DNA of 64,000 nt, from NCBI GenBank assembly GCA_012103455.1, contig WLWT01000001.1, positions 3,169,288 through 3,233,287 of the forward strand. Reading direction: 5' to 3'. A program made the position numbers and the translations under genes. The notes below the pieces were generated by a model. It was not told the DNA's origin, did not search any database, and saw only the letters and a list, made by a program, of their open reading frames with translations. This document shows, piece after piece, positions 1 through 10,396 of this stretch. Origin of the DNA: Gammaproteobacteria bacterium (lineage in GTDB: Bacteria; Pseudomonadota; Gammaproteobacteria; HK1). Numbering within the stretch: the stretch's first letter is position 1; every line of letters starts with the position of its first letter.

Positions 1-293
1 TCGATCTCGTATTTAGTGGTACGGCGTTGACCGTCTTCTCGCGGTTCCGCCTCTATGGTGATGGCAAGCGCTGGACATACTGCTTCGCACAGTTTGCAAG
101 CAATGCAGCGCTCTTCACCATTGGGATAACGCCGCAGTGCATGCAATCCTCTAAAGCGTGGTGACTGAGGGGTTTTTTCCTCCGGATATTGCACGGTGAA
201 TTTGCGGCGGAATAAATAGCCCGCAGTGAGCTTCAAACCTTTTAACAATTCAGTTAGAAAAAAACTCTTGAAATAGTGCGTGATCGGTCTCAT
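1..293 (-). CDS. nuoI: NADH-quinone oxidoreductase subunit I (partial, 3' end outside window)
   Basis: The N-terminal 97 codons of the complex I subunit that carries two 4Fe-4S clusters (N6a/N6b) in the arm linking the peripheral and membrane parts. The start ATG at 293 gives [20 protein letters not shown], and the first ferredoxin motif follows as [15 protein letters not shown], with four cysteines in the CxxCxxCxxxCP pattern. The gene runs off the left edge, so the second cluster motif is not visible. It is the last visible member of the leftward nuoA-I run and lies 76 bp downstream of nuoH. The gap holds a 15-bp tandem repeat. Confidence 0.95.
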   Translation of the reverse strand, partial: MRPITHYFKSFFLTELLKGLKLTAGYLFRRKFTVQYPEEKTPQSPRFRGLHALRRYPNGEERCIACKLCEAVCPALAITIEAEPREDGQRRTTKYEI

Positions 294-324
294 CAGTATC
301 TATCCTCGCCCCTGAACCTCTCAC

Positions 325-360
325 CCCTAAACCCTTCAACCCTAAACCCTTCGACCCTGA
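325..360. repeat. 15-bp tandem repeat between nuoH and nuoI
   Basis: Two full units of 15 bp (325-339 and 340-354, one mismatch) and a partial third (355-360), based on CCCTAAACCCTTCAA. It looks telomere-like by chance only. It belongs to a set of short tandem repeats found at many gene boundaries in this window. Confidence 0.8.
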
Positions 361-369
361 GCACTGGCT

Positions 370-1443
370 TTAGTCAAACCACGGCGGCACTTCGCCGAGA
401 ATGAGACCGCCTGCCACCACTATCCAAATGATCGTGATCGGAATGAAAACCTTCCACCCTAGCCGCATGATCTGGTCGTAGCGATAGCGGGGGAATGTGG
501 CGCGAAACCAAAGAAAACAAAACAGAAAAGCCAGTGTTTTGAGCACCAGCCAGTGAATACCCGAGCCAATCAGTGCGCCGAACACACTGCCGTTGAAGCT
601 AGCTAGCCACTGCGTGCCCTCGAACGGTGACAACCAACCGCCCAAGAACATAATAGCGGTCAGCAAGGAGATGAGGATCATATTGGCGTACTCGGCCATG
701 AAAAAGACCGCAAACGCCATGCCGGAATACTCTACGTGAAAGCCGGCGACGATTTCCGACTCGCCTTCCGCCACATCGAACGGCGCGCGATTGGTTTCCG
801 CCACGCCAGAGATGAAATACACGATAAAAAGAGGCGCCAAGGGTAGCCAAAACCAATGCAACGGCCCGCCTGCTTGGGACATGACGATGGCCCCTAGATT
901 GAGGCTGCCAGCGGCCATCAAGACACCCACCAGGGCAAAACCCATAGCGATTTCGTAGGCCACGATCTGCGCAGCCGAACGCATAGCCCCCAACAGCGCG
1001 TACTTGGAATTGGACGACCACCCGGCGATGATGACGCCGTATACCCCCAGCGATGTCATTGCCAATATATACAGTAGTCCGGCGTTGACGTCCGCCAACA
1101 CCATGGTGCTATCAAAAGGAACCACCGCCCACGCCGCCAGAGCAGAGGCCAAGGAGATCACTGGCGCCATCAAGAAGAGCAGTTTATTAGCGCCCGCCGG
1201 AATGATGATCTCTTTGAACGCCAACTTCATGGCGTCGGCGATCGGCTGCAAGATGCCACCGAACAGCTTGCGTCCACCGAGATGGATACCGCCCACCCGG
1301 TTCGGACCCAAGCGCACCTGGATGTAGCCGATGACTTTACGCTCCGCCAGGGTGAGATAAGCCACCGCCCCCAACAACGGTGCCAGAATCAGGACGATGT
1401 AGAAGAGAATCTTCGCAACCGTCTCGACGTATTCAAGCAACAA
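370..1443 (-). CDS. nuoH: NADH-quinone oxidoreductase subunit H
   Basis: Membrane subunit of complex I (357 aa, usual family length) that joins the peripheral arm to the membrane arm and forms much of the quinone-entry tunnel. About eight hydrophobic segments are visible. Family signatures include [19 protein letters not shown] near the N terminus and [20 protein letters not shown] in the conserved loop facing the quinone site. Its start overlaps the end of nuoG by 11 nt, which suggests translational coupling. No lesions are visible. Confidence 0.97.
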   Translation of the reverse strand: MLLEYVETVAKILFYIVLILAPLLGAVAYLTLAERKVIGYIQVRLGPNRVGGIHLGGRKLFGGILQPIADAMKLAFKEIIIPAGANKLLFLMAPVISLASALAAWAVVPFDSTMVLADVNAGLLYILAMTSLGVYGVIIAGWSSNSKYALLGAMRSAAQIVAYEIAMGFALVGVLMAAGSLNLGAIVMSQAGGPLHWFWLPLAPLFIVYFISGVAETNRAPFDVAEGESEIVAGFHVEYSGMAFAVFFMAEYANMILISLLTAIMFLGGWLSPFEGTQWLASFNGSVFGALIGSGIHWLVLKTLAFLFCFLWFRATFPRYRYDQIMRLGWKVFIPITIIWIVVAGGLILGEVPPWFD

Positions 1444-3937
1444 CGTATGCTCCTTCGCCCTGACTCACTACATCTGGGGCGACGTCTGCGGCTGCTTCCA
1501 GGCTGATGGGCGCCACTGCGCCATGCAACATGGCACTGGCGGCTAAACCGCTGGGCACCAGGGCACAGCCAAGCGCGATGCCATCATCCACTTCCAGAGG
1601 CAACGAGATGCTGACACCGTTTTGCCGCACCACCACGTTCTGCCCAGCAGCGCTTAAGCCTAAACGTTCAGCCTCCACCGGATGCAGCCGCACGCTGGCT
1701 GCCCGCCTGCCTTCAGGTGTGTTTTGCAGCGCGGTTGCCCGTCTGACCAGGGGATCGACCGCGTACATAGGTACATCGCCGCAGCGCCATAAACGTAGCT
1801 GCCCAGACTTCGGTGGCCCAGACTTCGGTAGCCCGGATTTCGGCGACTCGGGCCCCGGCGCCTCACCGTTATCCAACCGTGGGGTGACACTGGTGAGCGC
1901 TAGTCCTGTGAGCACCACGTTCTTACACTGCCTGCGCACTTCGTCGCGAATCGCATCACAGCGCATATAGTCGAAGCCATCCAGTTCCAGCAAGTTGCCG
2001 AGCACGCGCAATATTTTCCAGGCCGGCCGGGCTTCGCCGGGCGGGCTGAGGGCGGCGCTGTTGTACTGCCACTGGCCATCGGCATTGACCATGGTGCCGT
2101 CCGTCTCCGCGAATAACGCCATCGGCAAAAGCACATCGGAATACGCTTGCGCATTTTGCGTAGCGTACGCGCACATATTGATCACGCAATCGGCTCGGTT
2201 CAAAGCAGCCAAAGCCACCCCACCGTCCCAACAATCCAACTCGGGCTCTACCCCTAGCAACAGGTACGCTTTGCGTGAGCGTTCAAGCATAGTCCTGACA
2301 TCGGCGCCGCGCCTATCCGCCTTGGCGCCACCCGGTCCCCGGTGCGGTAACATACCGGCCAGCGCAGCGCCGGCCTGATTGGCGCCCAGAGGCAACATAC
2401 CTGCGCTGGCGCCCGCCAGTTGGCCGATGCGCGCCGCCAGTGTCCGCAATTCGGCGCTGTGGGGGTGGGCTGCGCCCATCGCGCCCAGCACCACCGCCGC
2501 TTTGTCAGCGTCGTGTAGCTCCTTGGCGACGGCCCGGTGCCAATCATCAGCCTCAACGACATTCACGCCATCGGCACACGCACCGGTCAGATCCACCAGG
2601 GCGGATATGATCGCGGCCAATTCCCGCCCCCAAGCGGCAGGCGACACCACGCGGCCGGGAAACACTTCGACGTTGTTAGCGTAATCGACCGCATTGAGCT
2701 GGCGGATAGTGGCGCCTTTCGCTGCCGCTTTTCTCAAACGATGATTGACAAGAGGCACTTCCTTGCGTACATCACAGCCGACCAACAAAACAGCGTTGAC
2801 GCCCTCCATCTCGGCCAGCGGTCTTCCCAGGGACCAAAACGGCGGTGCCTCATCCTGATCACGCACATCGCCTTCGCGCAGGCGGTGGTCCAAGCTGTTG
2901 ATACCCAAGGCCCGGGCGATCTTTTGCAACAGATAATGCTCTTCAACGGTGGCATTGGGAGAAGCCAGCACCCCAATCTCATCGGCACCATGGGTGTCGA
3001 GCACCGAGCGCAGTTTCTCCACCACCGCGTTGAGCGCATCGTCCCAGTCGATATCACGCCACTGGACATCACGCCCCTCACCGCCGGTTTTGATACGCGG
3101 CGTATGCAAGCGATCAGCGCTGTAGAGCCCCTCGTAGCTGAAACGGTCGCGATCCGAAATCCAGCTCTCGTTGATGTCATCGTTACGCCGCGGTACCACC
3201 CGCATCACTTGGCGGCGGGCGATGTGCACAAACAGATTCGATCCCACCGGATCATGGGGAGCAACCGATTCGCGGGCCTGCATCTCCCACGCACGCGCGC
3301 GAAAACGGAATGGCTTCGACGTAAGCGCTCCCACTGGGCACACGTCTATCACGTTACCCGACAGCTCGGATTCAATGGCTTTTTCGATATAAGTGCCTAT
3401 CTCCAGGTGCTCACCACGCCCGGTGGCGCCCAGCTCCGGCATACCGGCGATCTCCTCGCCGAAGCGCACGCAACGGGTGCAGTGAATACACCGGGTCATG
3501 TCGGTGGCGATAAGCGGCCCTAGATTTTTGTCTTTCACCACCCGCTTGCGCTCGGTGAAACGTGATATGCCGTCGCCATAACCCAGCGCCAAATCCTGCA
3601 GCTCGCACTCACCACCCTGATCGCAAATAGGACAATCGAGCGGATGGTTGATCAGCAAAAACTCCATCACCGACTTTTGTGCTTGACGTGCATAAGCCGA
3701 TCGGGTGGCAATCTTCATACCGTCCATGACTGGCGTGGCGCAGGCGGGCAACGGTTTAGATGCACGCTCCACTTCCACTAAGCACATGCGGCAATTCGCC
3801 GCGATGGACAGCTTCTCGTGGTAACAGAAGCGAGGAATGAAAAGCCCTTCCCGATCGGCCACATGGATGATCATCTCACCCTGCTTTGCCGGCACGCTGC
3901 GGCCGTCAATCTCTATTTGAAAATCGCCTTCACTCAT
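1433..3937 (-). CDS. nuoG: NADH-quinone oxidoreductase subunit G
   Basis: Iron-sulfur subunit of the complex I electron-input arm (834 aa). The N terminus is a 2Fe-2S ferredoxin-like domain ([20 protein letters not shown]). It is followed by the His/Cys N5 region ([14 protein letters not shown]) and the [13 protein letters not shown] motif for cluster N4. The rest is a molybdopterin-oxidoreductase-type fold without an obvious cofactor role. Near residues 697-711 a 15-bp tandem repeat (1801-1845) encodes three copies of a PKSGx unit, so the protein carries a small low-complexity insert just before the C-terminal domain. It starts 22 nt after nuoF. Confidence 0.96.
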   Translation of the reverse strand: MSEGDFQIEIDGRSVPAKQGEMIIHVADREGLFIPRFCYHEKLSIAANCRMCLVEVERASKPLPACATPVMDGMKIATRSAYARQAQKSVMEFLLINHPLDCPICDQGGECELQDLALGYGDGISRFTERKRVVKDKNLGPLIATDMTRCIHCTRCVRFGEEIAGMPELGATGRGEHLEIGTYIEKAIESELSGNVIDVCPVGALTSKPFRFRARAWEMQARESVAPHDPVGSNLFVHIARRQVMRVVPRRNDDINESWISDRDRFSYEGLYSADRLHTPRIKTGGEGRDVQWRDIDWDDALNAVVEKLRSVLDTHGADEIGVLASPNATVEEHYLLQKIARALGINSLDHRLREGDVRDQDEAPPFWSLGRPLAEMEGVNAVLLVGCDVRKEVPLVNHRLRKAAAKGATIRQLNAVDYANNVEVFPGRVVSPAAWGRELAAIISALVDLTGACADGVNVVEADDWHRAVAKELHDADKAAVVLGAMGAAHPHSAELRTLAARIGQLAGASAGMLPLGANQAGAALAGMLPHRGPGGAKADRRGADVRTMLERSRKAYLLLGVEPELDCWDGGVALAALNRADCVINMCAYATQNAQAYSDVLLPMALFAETDGTMVNADGQWQYNSAALSPPGEARPAWKILRVLGNLLELDGFDYMRCDAIRDEVRRQCKNVVLTGLALTSVTPRLDNGEAPGPESPKSGLPKSGPPKSGQLRLWRCGDVPMYAVDPLVRRATALQNTPEGRRAASVRLHPVEAERLGLSAAGQNVVVRQNGVSISLPLEVDDGIALGCALVPSGLAASAMLHGAVAPISLEAAADVAPDVVSQGEGAYVVA
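1801..1845. repeat. 15-bp tandem repeat inside nuoG
   Basis: Three units of 15 bp (1801-1815, 1816-1830, 1831-1845) based on GCCCAGACTTCGGTG, the last diverged. Read in nuoG it gives the peptide [16 protein letters not shown] 15-bp period keeps the reading frame, so copy number can change without breaking the gene. Confidence 0.85.
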
Positions 3938-3959
3938 CTGCGAAGCCCTTCAGGCAGCA

Positions 3960-5339
3960 CTATTCGGCCGCTTGTGCGCCAATGTCTCGACTACCGATGT
4001 TTTGATTGCCGATGTTTTGATTGCCGATGTTTTGATTGTCAGTATTCTGGACCTCGAGTAGCGAACGCCCGCCGTTTTCAATCATGAATTTGAATTCGTG
4101 GCCGTAACACTTTAAGAAACTCTGCACCGGCCAGGCAGCGGCATCGCCTAACGCACAGATAGTGCGGCCTTCGATGTTATTGGCCACGCTCATCAGCCGA
4201 TCCAGATCCTCCGGCGTGCCCTTACCGTCCACAATGCGCACCAGCATTCTGTACAACCAGCCAGTTCCTTCGCGGCACGGTGTGCACTGACCACACGATT
4301 CCGCGTAATAAAACCTCGAAATGCGGCGCAGCATACGCACCATGCAGGTGGTCTCGTCCATGACCACCACTGCACCTGAACCCAACAACGACCCGGCCTG
4401 CTCGATGCTGTCGTAGTCCATATTGGTCTGCATCATCACCTCGCCCGGCACCACCGGGACCGACGAGCCTCCAGGGATCACGGCTTTGATGGTCCGGCCC
4501 TTCCAAATATCGCCCGCCATGTCTAGCAAAGTGGCAAAAGGCGTACCTAACCGTACCTCGAAATTGCCAGGGTTCTCCACGTGCCCGGACACCGAGAAGC
4601 ATTTCATGCCGTGGCTATTCTCGACACCTAATGAGATAAACCAATCTGCGCCATTGCGTATCACCGCGGGCGCCGAGGCGATGGTTTCGGTGTTATTGAC
4701 CGTAGTCGGCTTGCCGTACACGCCGTATTGAGCGGGGAATGGAGGCTTGAAACGGGGTTGTCCTTTCTTGCCCTCCAGCGATTCGATAAGCGCTGTTTCT
4801 TCACCGCAGATGTAAGCGCCGGCACCTAGGTGGCTGTAGAGGTTGACGCTGATATCCGATCCGAGCACGTTCTTACCCACATACCCGGCGTCATAAGCTT
4901 CTTTTAGCGCGCCTTCGAAACGTTCAAAAGGTTCGTCCATGAACTCGCCACGCATGTAGTTATAACCGACTGGCGCGTTCATCGCGTAGCAGGCGATCAG
5001 CATGCCCTCAACCAGGGCATGAGGATTAAAACGCAAGATGTCGCGATCTTTACAGGTACCCGGCTCACTCTCATCGGAGTTCACCACCAGGTACTTTTCA
5101 CCGGGATCGTCTCGCGGCATGAAACCCCACTTTACGCCGGCGGGAAAACCGGCACCGCCACGGCCACGCACCCCGGCTTTTTTCATCTCGTCGATGATGG
5201 CATCGCGTGAAATACCCCCGCGTACGATGCGCTCCCAGGCTTCATAACCGCCCGTGCTTTTATAAGCCCCCATAGTCCAGGGACGGGCAAGGCCGAGCGT
5301 GCCGTATACAACGTAATCGGATCCACGGTGATCAGACAC
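3960..5339 (-). CDS. nuoF: NADH-quinone oxidoreductase subunit F
   Basis: NADH-binding flavoprotein of complex I (459 aa): it oxidises NADH via FMN and passes electrons to cluster N3. The glycine-rich GRGGAGFPAGVKWGF binds FMN/NADH. A second nucleotide-contact region contains YICGEETALIESLEG, and the N3 ligands are in ESCGQCTPCREG with a later Cys in TICALGD. The C terminus is odd: after the normal end around GGRSLLEV come three exact QNIGN units made by a perfect 15-bp tandem repeat, then GSRDIGAQAAE. The tail is probably a neutral extension. nuoE ends 5 nt upstream. Confidence 0.97.
   Translation of the reverse strand: MSDHRGSDYVVYGTLGLARPWTMGAYKSTGGYEAWERIVRGGISRDAIIDEMKKAGVRGRGGAGFPAGVKWGFMPRDDPGEKYLVVNSDESEPGTCKDRDILRFNPHALVEGMLIACYAMNAPVGYNYMRGEFMDEPFERFEGALKEAYDAGYVGKNVLGSDISVNLYSHLGAGAYICGEETALIESLEGKKGQPRFKPPFPAQYGVYGKPTTVNNTETIASAPAVIRNGADWFISLGVENSHGMKCFSVSGHVENPGNFEVRLGTPFATLLDMAGDIWKGRTIKAVIPGGSSVPVVPGEVMMQTNMDYDSIEQAGSLLGSGAVVVMDETTCMVRMLRRISRFYYAESCGQCTPCREGTGWLYRMLVRIVDGKGTPEDLDRLMSVANNIEGRTICALGDAAAWPVQSFLKCYGHEFKFMIENGGRSLLEVQNTDNQNIGNQNIGNQNIGSRDIGAQAAE
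3994..4038. repeat. Perfect 15-bp tandem repeat at the 3' end of nuoF
   Basis: Three identical units CCGATGTTTTGATTG (3994-4008, 4009-4023, 4024-4038), with diverged flanking copies on both sides. In nuoF they encode repeated QNIGN. Identity across three units points to recent expansion. Confidence 0.95.
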
Positions 5340-5344
5340 GGGGC

Positions 5345-5848
5345 TTACTCCAGTGCATCCAATAGCTCATCGATTCGCTCTGGCGTGAGGTGTTCGTGAT
5401 AAACGTGATCCACCATCATCATGGGCGCCCCGCAACAGGCCGCTAAACACTCTTCTTCAGGTTTCAAGAAGATGCGGCCATCCTCGGTACTCTGGCCTAC
5501 GCTTATGCCGAGTTTATTCTCGATGTATGCCACTAGCTCGTCGGCGCCACGGAGCATGCACGATATGTTGGTGCAAACAGACACACTATGCCGCCCCACC
5601 GGCTCGGTTTCGAACATGGAGTAGAAAGTGGCAGCCTCGTAGACCCAAATTTTCGGGATGCGTAAATAGTCGGCTACACCGTCCATTAACTCAGGGGTAA
5701 GATAACCCCGGTTTTCATGCTGGGCCGCCCGTAGAGCTGCGCACACGGCGGAGCGGCGTTGATTGGGCGGATACTTGGTCAGCCAGTGATCGATTGCTTC
5801 ACGCACATGGGCGCGAAGGACGGATTCACCGGCGCTTGCTTCACTCAT
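5345..5848 (-). CDS. nuoE: NADH-quinone oxidoreductase subunit E
   Basis: Complex I 24-kDa subunit (167 aa) that binds the 2Fe-2S cluster N1a next to NuoF. It has a thioredoxin-like fold, with cluster cysteines in [15 protein letters not shown] and, further on, [14 protein letters not shown]. Its start overlaps the end of nuoD (ATGA-type overlap at 5845-5848). Length and motifs are normal. Confidence 0.96.
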   Translation of the reverse strand: MSEASAGESVLRAHVREAIDHWLTKYPPNQRRSAVCAALRAAQHENRGYLTPELMDGVADYLRIPKIWVYEAATFYSMFETEPVGRHSVSVCTNISCMLRGADELVAYIENKLGISVGQSTEDGRIFLKPEEECLAACCGAPMMMVDHVYHEHLTPERIDELLDALE

Positions 5849-7098
5849 CGGTCCACTTCCCCGAAGACGATATCTTGCGTACCGATGACCGCGACCACGT
5901 CGGCGAGCATGTGCCCACGCACCATTTCATCCATCGCCGACATATGCACGAACCCTGGCGCCCGTATCTTCAGCCGGTAAGGCTTATTGGCGCCGTCGCA
6001 GATAAGGTAAATGCCGAATTCGCCCTTCGGCGCCTCCACCGCCTGATAGGTTTCGCCTTCGGCAATACACATGCCCTCGGTGAAGAGCTTGAAGTGATGG
6101 ATGAGCGCTTCCATGTCCTCTTTCATCGCTTCCCGGCTGGGCGGCACCAGTTTCGGATCGTCCAACATAACCGGTCCAGGGTTCTCCCGCAGCCACTTCA
6201 CGCATTGGCGCACGATGTTGTTCGACTGCCGCAGTTCTTCCATACGCACCAAGTAGCGGTCATAACAATCGCCGTTGACACCAACCGGGATATCAAAATC
6301 CATCTCGGCATAGACTTCATAAGGTTGTTTTTTGCGCAGGTCCCATTCAACCCCTGAACCGCGCAGCATGGCGCCGCTAAAACCAAGCTGCATGGCCCGC
6401 TCGGGCGAGACCACGCCGATACCGACCGTGCGTTGTTTCCAGATGCGGTTGTCGGTCAGAAGCGTTTCATACTCATCTACACAGGCCGGAAAGCGTTCGG
6501 TGAAGTCCCAGATGAAATCGAGCAAAGAGCCCTCTCGGTTGCGGTTCAGGTGTTCTAAATCGCTACGGCTATAGCGCGACGAAGACTCGAATTTAGGCAT
6601 CTGCTCGGGCAGATCGCGATACACCCCACCCGGCCTATAATAGGTAGCGTGCATGCGCGTACCGGACACCGCCTCATAGCAGTCCATCAAGTCCTCGCGT
6701 TCGCGGAAGGCATACAGGAATACCGTCATAGCGCCTATATCGAGACCGTGGGCGCCAATCCACATTAGATGATTCAAGATACGGGTGATCTCATCGAACA
6801 TGACACGGATGTATTGCGCCCGCGGCGGCGGTGCAATGCCGAGCAACTTCTCCATCGCCAACACATAAGCGTGCTCGTTACACATCATCGACACGTAATC
6901 GAGCCGATCCATATAACCGATGCTCTGATTGAACGGTTTGCTTTCCGCCAACTTCTCCGTTGCCCGATGCAACAATCCTATATGCGGATCCGCCCGCTCT
7001 ATCACCTCCCCGTCCATCTCCAGCACCAGACGCAGCACCCCGTGCGCCGCCGGGTGTTGCGGGCCGAAGTTCATGGTGAAGTTACGGATCTCAGGCAT
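5845..7098 (-). CDS. nuoD: NADH-quinone oxidoreductase subunit D
   Basis: 49-kDa-type subunit of complex I (417 aa), related to the large subunit of NiFe hydrogenases and lining the quinone-binding cavity with NuoB. The N-terminal motif [22 protein letters not shown] is the family hallmark. HRATEKLAE and the C-terminal end ([21 protein letters not shown]) are also typical. It is separate from nuoC, as in many bacteria but unlike the fused nuoCD of E. coli. It overlaps nuoC by 8 nt. Confidence 0.97.
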   Translation of the reverse strand: MPEIRNFTMNFGPQHPAAHGVLRLVLEMDGEVIERADPHIGLLHRATEKLAESKPFNQSIGYMDRLDYVSMMCNEHAYVLAMEKLLGIAPPPRAQYIRVMFDEITRILNHLMWIGAHGLDIGAMTVFLYAFREREDLMDCYEAVSGTRMHATYYRPGGVYRDLPEQMPKFESSSRYSRSDLEHLNRNREGSLLDFIWDFTERFPACVDEYETLLTDNRIWKQRTVGIGVVSPERAMQLGFSGAMLRGSGVEWDLRKKQPYEVYAEMDFDIPVGVNGDCYDRYLVRMEELRQSNNIVRQCVKWLRENPGPVMLDDPKLVPPSREAMKEDMEALIHHFKLFTEGMCIAEGETYQAVEAPKGEFGIYLICDGANKPYRLKIRAPGFVHMSAMDEMVRGHMLADVVAVIGTQDIVFGEVDR

Positions 7099-7810
7099 CG
7101 TCTACCTCCCCATCGGCGGCTTCTTCCGCTATGGGAACCGCCTCTTGATGGTAGCGGGCGTCGTTGCGTATCACCCTAGGTACCAGCGTGCGGGGCTCAA
7201 TGGATACCGGTTCGTAAACCACGCGCCCTTTAGACGGATCGTAACGGGTCTCCACATGTCCGCTGAGCGGGAAATCCTTGCGGAACGGATGCCCCACAAA
7301 ACCGTAATCCGTCAGGATACGCCGCAGATCCGGATGGCCGGAGAATAAAATGCCGAATAGGTCGAAAGCTTCGCGCTCGAACCAGTTCGCCGATGCCCAA
7401 ATATCCACCATGGACGGTACCATCGGTGGCTCACCCGGCGCCGGCACCCGCAGCCGTATGCGATGATTGTGGGTAATGGACAAGAGTTGATAAACCACGG
7501 CAAAACGCGGTCCGCAATGTTTGCTTGCGCCATGTTCGCCGCGCTCCACACCGCGGCTAAAACCGGTGCGGGTGGCCATATCACTGGTTTTCCAATCGGC
7601 CGCGCCGTAAGCGCTGTAATCGACGCCACAAAGGTCGATGAGCATCTCGCACCGGGTAGCCTCGTTATCGCGCAGCGACAAGGCCACCGCGGCGACATTC
7701 TCGGCACTGGTCTGTACAGTTACCTGATCGTCTCGATCGAGCACTTCGGCCAAACCCTCGGCGAGGCTGCCGCGAACAACAGCGGCAAGTGCGGCGGAAG
7801 ATTCACTCAT
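7091..7810 (-). CDS. nuoC: NADH-quinone oxidoreductase subunit C
   Basis: 30-kDa-type subunit of the complex I peripheral arm (239 aa). The conserved block runs from [19 protein letters not shown] through [19 protein letters not shown] to [13 protein letters not shown] segment of about 25 residues ([19 protein letters not shown], around residues 81-99) sits between the first conserved block and FAVVYQLLS. It looks like a loop insertion, making the protein slightly longer than usual. It overlaps nuoD by 8 nt and is separated from nuoB by 110 bp of repeat-rich DNA. Confidence 0.95.
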   Translation of the reverse strand: MSESSAALAAVVRGSLAEGLAEVLDRDDQVTVQTSAENVAAVALSLRDNEATRCEMLIDLCGVDYSAYGAADWKTSDMATRTGFSRGVERGEHGASKHCGPRFAVVYQLLSITHNHRIRLRVPAPGEPPMVPSMVDIWASANWFEREAFDLFGILFSGHPDLRRILTDYGFVGHPFRKDFPLSGHVETRYDPSKGRVVYEPVSIEPRTLVPRVIRNDARYHQEAVPIAEEAADGEVDDA

Positions 7811-7864
7811 AGGAGCTACTCATAAGTGCAGATGTCTCTTAACTTAATGCGCCACACACTTAAT

Positions 7865-7911
7865 GCGCTATGTATCAGGCGCCATGTATCCAGGCGCCAT
7901 GTATCTGGCGC
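7865..7911. repeat. 15-bp tandem repeat between nuoB and nuoC
   Basis: Two perfect units CAGGCGCCATGTATC (7876-7890 and 7891-7905) with a partial, diverged unit on each side. A separate short duplication (cttaatgcgc, 7853 and 7859 region) lies just left of it. The array interrupts the otherwise tight or overlapping nuo operon. Confidence 0.85.
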
Positions 7912-7920
7912 GTCGAATAT

Positions 7921-8397
7921 CTAACGTGCGATAGTGCTGGTGCGCCGGATTTTGTTATGCAGTTGCAAAATCCCGTAAAGCAAAGCTTCCGCCGTGGGCG
8001 GACAGCCAGGCACGTATACGTCCACCGGCACGATCCGGTCACATCCGCGCACCACTGAGTAGGAATAGTGATAATAGCCCCCGCCATTGGCACAGGAGCC
8101 CATGGAAATAACCCACCGGGGCTCGGACATCTGGTCATATACCTTGCGCAGCGCAGGCGCCATCTTGTTGACCAAGGTGCCAGCCACGATCATGACATCG
8201 GACTGGCGGGGGCTCGGCCTGAACACCACGCCGAAGCGGTCCAAATCATAGCGCGAAGCGCCGGCATGCATCATTTCCACGGCACAGCACGCGAGACCAA
8301 AGGTCATAGGCCACATAGAACCGGTACGCGCCCAGTTGATGAGTTTGTCCGCTGTAGTGGTGACGAAGCCCTCCTCAAGAACACCCTCTATTCCCAT
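7921..8397 (-). CDS. nuoB: NADH-quinone oxidoreductase subunit B
   Basis: Complex I subunit holding 4Fe-4S cluster N2, the last electron carrier before quinone (158 aa). The four ligand cysteines are visible in [18 protein letters not shown] and [15 protein letters not shown] chose the ATG at 8397 ([11 protein letters not shown]) rather than an upstream in-frame ATG at 8418. It has AAGGGAG upstream, gives a normal-length protein, and overlaps the nuoA stop by only 10 nt. The C terminus is normal. Confidence 0.96.
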   Translation of the reverse strand: MGIEGVLEEGFVTTTADKLINWARTGSMWPMTFGLACCAVEMMHAGASRYDLDRFGVVFRPSPRQSDVMIVAGTLVNKMAPALRKVYDQMSEPRWVISMGSCANGGGYYHYSYSVVRGCDRIVPVDVYVPGCPPTAEALLYGILQLHNKIRRTSTIAR

Positions 8398-8744
8398 TCC
8401 AGCGCTCCCTTCTTCCACTCGTAGATGAAGCCGATCACCAACACACCCAGAAAGATCATCATCGCCATGAAGCCGAACATACCGACCTCATCGAGTACGA
8501 TGGCCCAGGGGAACAAGAAGGCGATCTCGAGATCGAAAATGATGAAGAGAATGGCGACCAGGTAGTAGCGTACGTCGAATTTCATGCGCGAATCTTCAAA
8601 TGCTTCAAATCCGCATTCGTAAGGAGATAGCTTTTCTGCATCGCCGCGCCGCGGACCCATAACGAAACCCACGCTCAACATGACACACCCCAAGCCCACG
8701 CCGACGATGATGAAGATCAGCACTGGCAAATAGTTCTCGATCAT
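8388..8744 (-). CDS. nuoA: NADH-quinone oxidoreductase subunit A
   Basis: Small membrane subunit of complex I (118 aa) with three transmembrane helices and the conserved [32 protein letters not shown] loop region, containing the quinone-site cysteine (in YECGFE). The ATG at 8744 (MIENYLPVL) is preferred: GGAG lies 8 nt upstream. The alternative in-frame GTG at 8771 has its purine tract immediately adjacent to the codon. First gene of the nuo run; the tRNA-Leu gene lies about 220 bp upstream. Confidence 0.95.
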   Translation of the reverse strand: MIENYLPVLIFIIVGVGLGCVMLSVGFVMGPRRGDAEKLSPYECGFEAFEDSRMKFDVRYYLVAILFIIFDLEIAFLFPWAIVLDEVGMFGFMAMMIFLGVLVIGFIYEWKKGALEWE

Positions 8745-8889
8745 GTTTATAGCTCCAAGTAACCCGCTCACCCTCCACCACCGCGAAGGGTCCTACGTTT
8801 TTACCACCGGCTCTGGCCACCGTTTTCAGCACACAGGTCATGGCGCATAGCGGATTTGCCATGTACCGGAAACCGGCGAAGAATCATCG

Positions 8890-8952
8890 TTCTAGGTAAA
8901 ACTCAAGAACTCCACAAACCCAAGGGGTTCTACAAACTCAAGGGCTCTACGC
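8890..8952. repeat. Diverged 17-18-bp tandem repeat upstream of nuoA
   Basis: Three or so related units built on CTCAAG / CCCAAGG and TTCTAC elements, with a period of about 17-18 bp, between the tRNA-Leu gene and nuoA. Less regular than the other arrays in the window. The nuo promoter should lie in this 220-bp gap, but I cannot point to it with confidence. Confidence 0.55.
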
Positions 8953-8967
8953 AAAACACGCAGACAT

Positions 8968-9052
8968 TGGTGCCGAAGGCCGGACTCGAACCGGCACGGG
9001 TCTCCCCACTACCCCCTCAAGATAGCGTGTCTACCAATTCCACCACTTCGGC
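8968..9052 (-). tRNA. tRNA-Leu (anticodon GAG)
   Basis: An 85-nt tRNA with a long variable arm (class II). The 5' acceptor strand GCCGAAG pairs with CTTCGGC near the 3' end. The D arm contains GGTAGAC and the T loop GTTCGAGTC, and the discriminator A plus CCA is encoded. The anticodon stem CTATC/GGTAG encloses the loop TTGAGGG, placing GAG at positions 34-36, which reads CUC and CUU codons. Confidence 0.95.
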
Positions 9053-9098
9053 GATCGTACAAGCCGGGCGATTATAGCCTGACCGCGCCGATCTCGCG

Positions 9099-9527
9099 CT
9101 ATTGCTGCCCCGTTCCCTCACTAGCAGACCCCGCACTAGCAGGCGATTCGGACGGCGAGGATTCCGACGGCGATGAGGGCGTATCGGAACTCGCTTGGCT
9201 AGCCGTTGGACTCACGGGTTTGTCGCTGCCCTCATCAGCCCTTTGCTCTGTTTGCAGCACGCTGCTCCCATCAAGGACGCTGTTGCGTTCAACGTTCCTA
9301 GAGCCCAGATGAGCAAGCGTCAAACTCAAAATGAAAAACACAGTGGCCAATATGGCCGTGGTGCGCGACAAGAAGTTACCGGCGCCGGAAGCCCCGAAGA
9401 CAGAACCGGCGCCGCCGGCGCCGAAGGCCGCTCCCGCGTCCGCGCCTTTACCCTGTTGCAGCATAACCAGAACAATGATCATCACCGCAACCAATACGAG
9501 GGCCGCCGTCAATATATTGACCAGCAT
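9099..9527 (-). CDS. secG: Preprotein translocase subunit SecG
   Basis: Auxiliary membrane subunit of the SecYEG translocon (142 aa). Two hydrophobic segments (about residues 4-24 and 54-72) flank the conserved cytoplasmic loop MLQQGKGADAGAAFGAGG, a SecG hallmark. The C-terminal tail (about 60 residues) is rich in Ser, Pro, Ala and Glu and is longer than in E. coli. It abuts the tpiA stop codon with no gap and precedes tRNA-Leu, an arrangement common in gammaproteobacteria. Confidence 0.95.
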   Translation of the reverse strand: MLVNILTAALVLVAVMIIVLVMLQQGKGADAGAAFGAGGAGSVFGASGAGNFLSRTTAILATVFFILSLTLAHLGSRNVERNSVLDGSSVLQTEQRADEGSDKPVSPTASQASSDTPSSPSESSPSESPASAGSASEGTGQQ

Positions 9528-10337
9528 CTATCGATTACTCCCAGCACGGCAGATGGCCGCGAATTCATCCGCTTTAAGAGAGGCGCCGCCGATGAGACCG
9601 CCATCGATATCGGGCGCACTAAAGAGTTCGGCGGCATTATCCGCTTTCACGCTGCCACCATAGAGAATGCGAAGACCGCTGGCCACGGCCATATCGCGGG
9701 ATGCCACCAATTGCCTTATCCGAGCGTGAACTTCCTGCGCCTGTGCCGGCGTCGCTGTCTCGCCCGTGCCGATGGCCCACACCGGTTCATAGGCGATTAT
9801 AGCGCTGCTTAACGCCGCCACGCCGAGTTCGTTCAAGAGTGCCCGAATCTGACGCTCGATCACCACTTGCGTGGTACCACTCTGACGCTCTTGCAGTGTT
9901 TCTCCCACACACAAAATAGGCGTCAGATCGTGTGCTTGCGCCGCTTTGAATTTGGCCACCACGTGCCTATCGGCTTCCCCGTAAAGCGTACGCCGCTCGG
10001 AGTGGCCCACGATGACGTGGCTGCAACCCGCGTCGGCCAACATGGACGGTGCCAGTTCTCCAGTGAATGCACCCACCTCGTGCTCACTGACCGTCTGCGC
10101 GCCAAGTTGAATAAAACTGCTGCCCGGAACTCTATCGCCCAGAGCATTACTACCCTGGGTACTACCGCCAAGGGCCTCACGCGCTGTGGTCAATAAAATG
10201 GCGGGCGGACAGATGATGACCTCGCATGAAGGCCGACCATCGCCTCCCAGTTGATCGAGCAACGATGTTAGCAACGATCGGGTGAAGGCCTGATCGCCAT
10301 TCATTTTCCAATTGCCCGCGACAACCTTAGTGCGCAT
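9528..10337 (-). CDS. tpiA: Triosephosphate isomerase
   Basis: Interconverts dihydroxyacetone phosphate and glyceraldehyde 3-phosphate (269 aa). Visible are the N-terminal GNWKMNG (catalytic Lys), GHSERR (catalytic His), [11 protein letters not shown] (catalytic Glu and the start of the flexible loop) and the phosphate-binding ILYGGSVK. An insertion of about 18 residues ([19 protein letters not shown], near residues 54-72) before the [14 protein letters not shown] block makes it longer than the usual 250 aa. Directly adjacent to secG. Confidence 0.97.
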   Translation of the reverse strand: MRTKVVAGNWKMNGDQAFTRSLLTSLLDQLGGDGRPSCEVIICPPAILLTTAREALGGSTQGSNALGDRVPGSSFIQLGAQTVSEHEVGAFTGELAPSMLADAGCSHVIVGHSERRTLYGEADRHVVAKFKAAQAHDLTPILCVGETLQERQSGTTQVVIERQIRALLNELGVAALSSAIIAYEPVWAIGTGETATPAQAQEVHARIRQLVASRDMAVASGLRILYGGSVKADNAAELFSAPDIDGGLIGGASLKADEFAAICRAGSNR

Positions 10338-10396
10338 GGTCAGCTGAGCTCATAGCAGTAAAAAACATGCCAGCATAATGAGTTCCGCACCGTCCT

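Noticed and set aside
325..360. Telomere-like CCCTAAA motif
   Set aside because: It is two units of a 15-bp tandem repeat in a bacterial gene gap, one of many different arrays with that period.
2537..3523. Long 328-aa plus-strand open frame
   Set aside because: It is antisense to nuoG, has no recognisable protein pattern, and arises from GC-rich codon bias on the other strand.
3994..4038. Short CRISPR-like array
   Set aside because: Units are contiguous with no spacers and are coding in nuoF; the same holds for the other tandem arrays.
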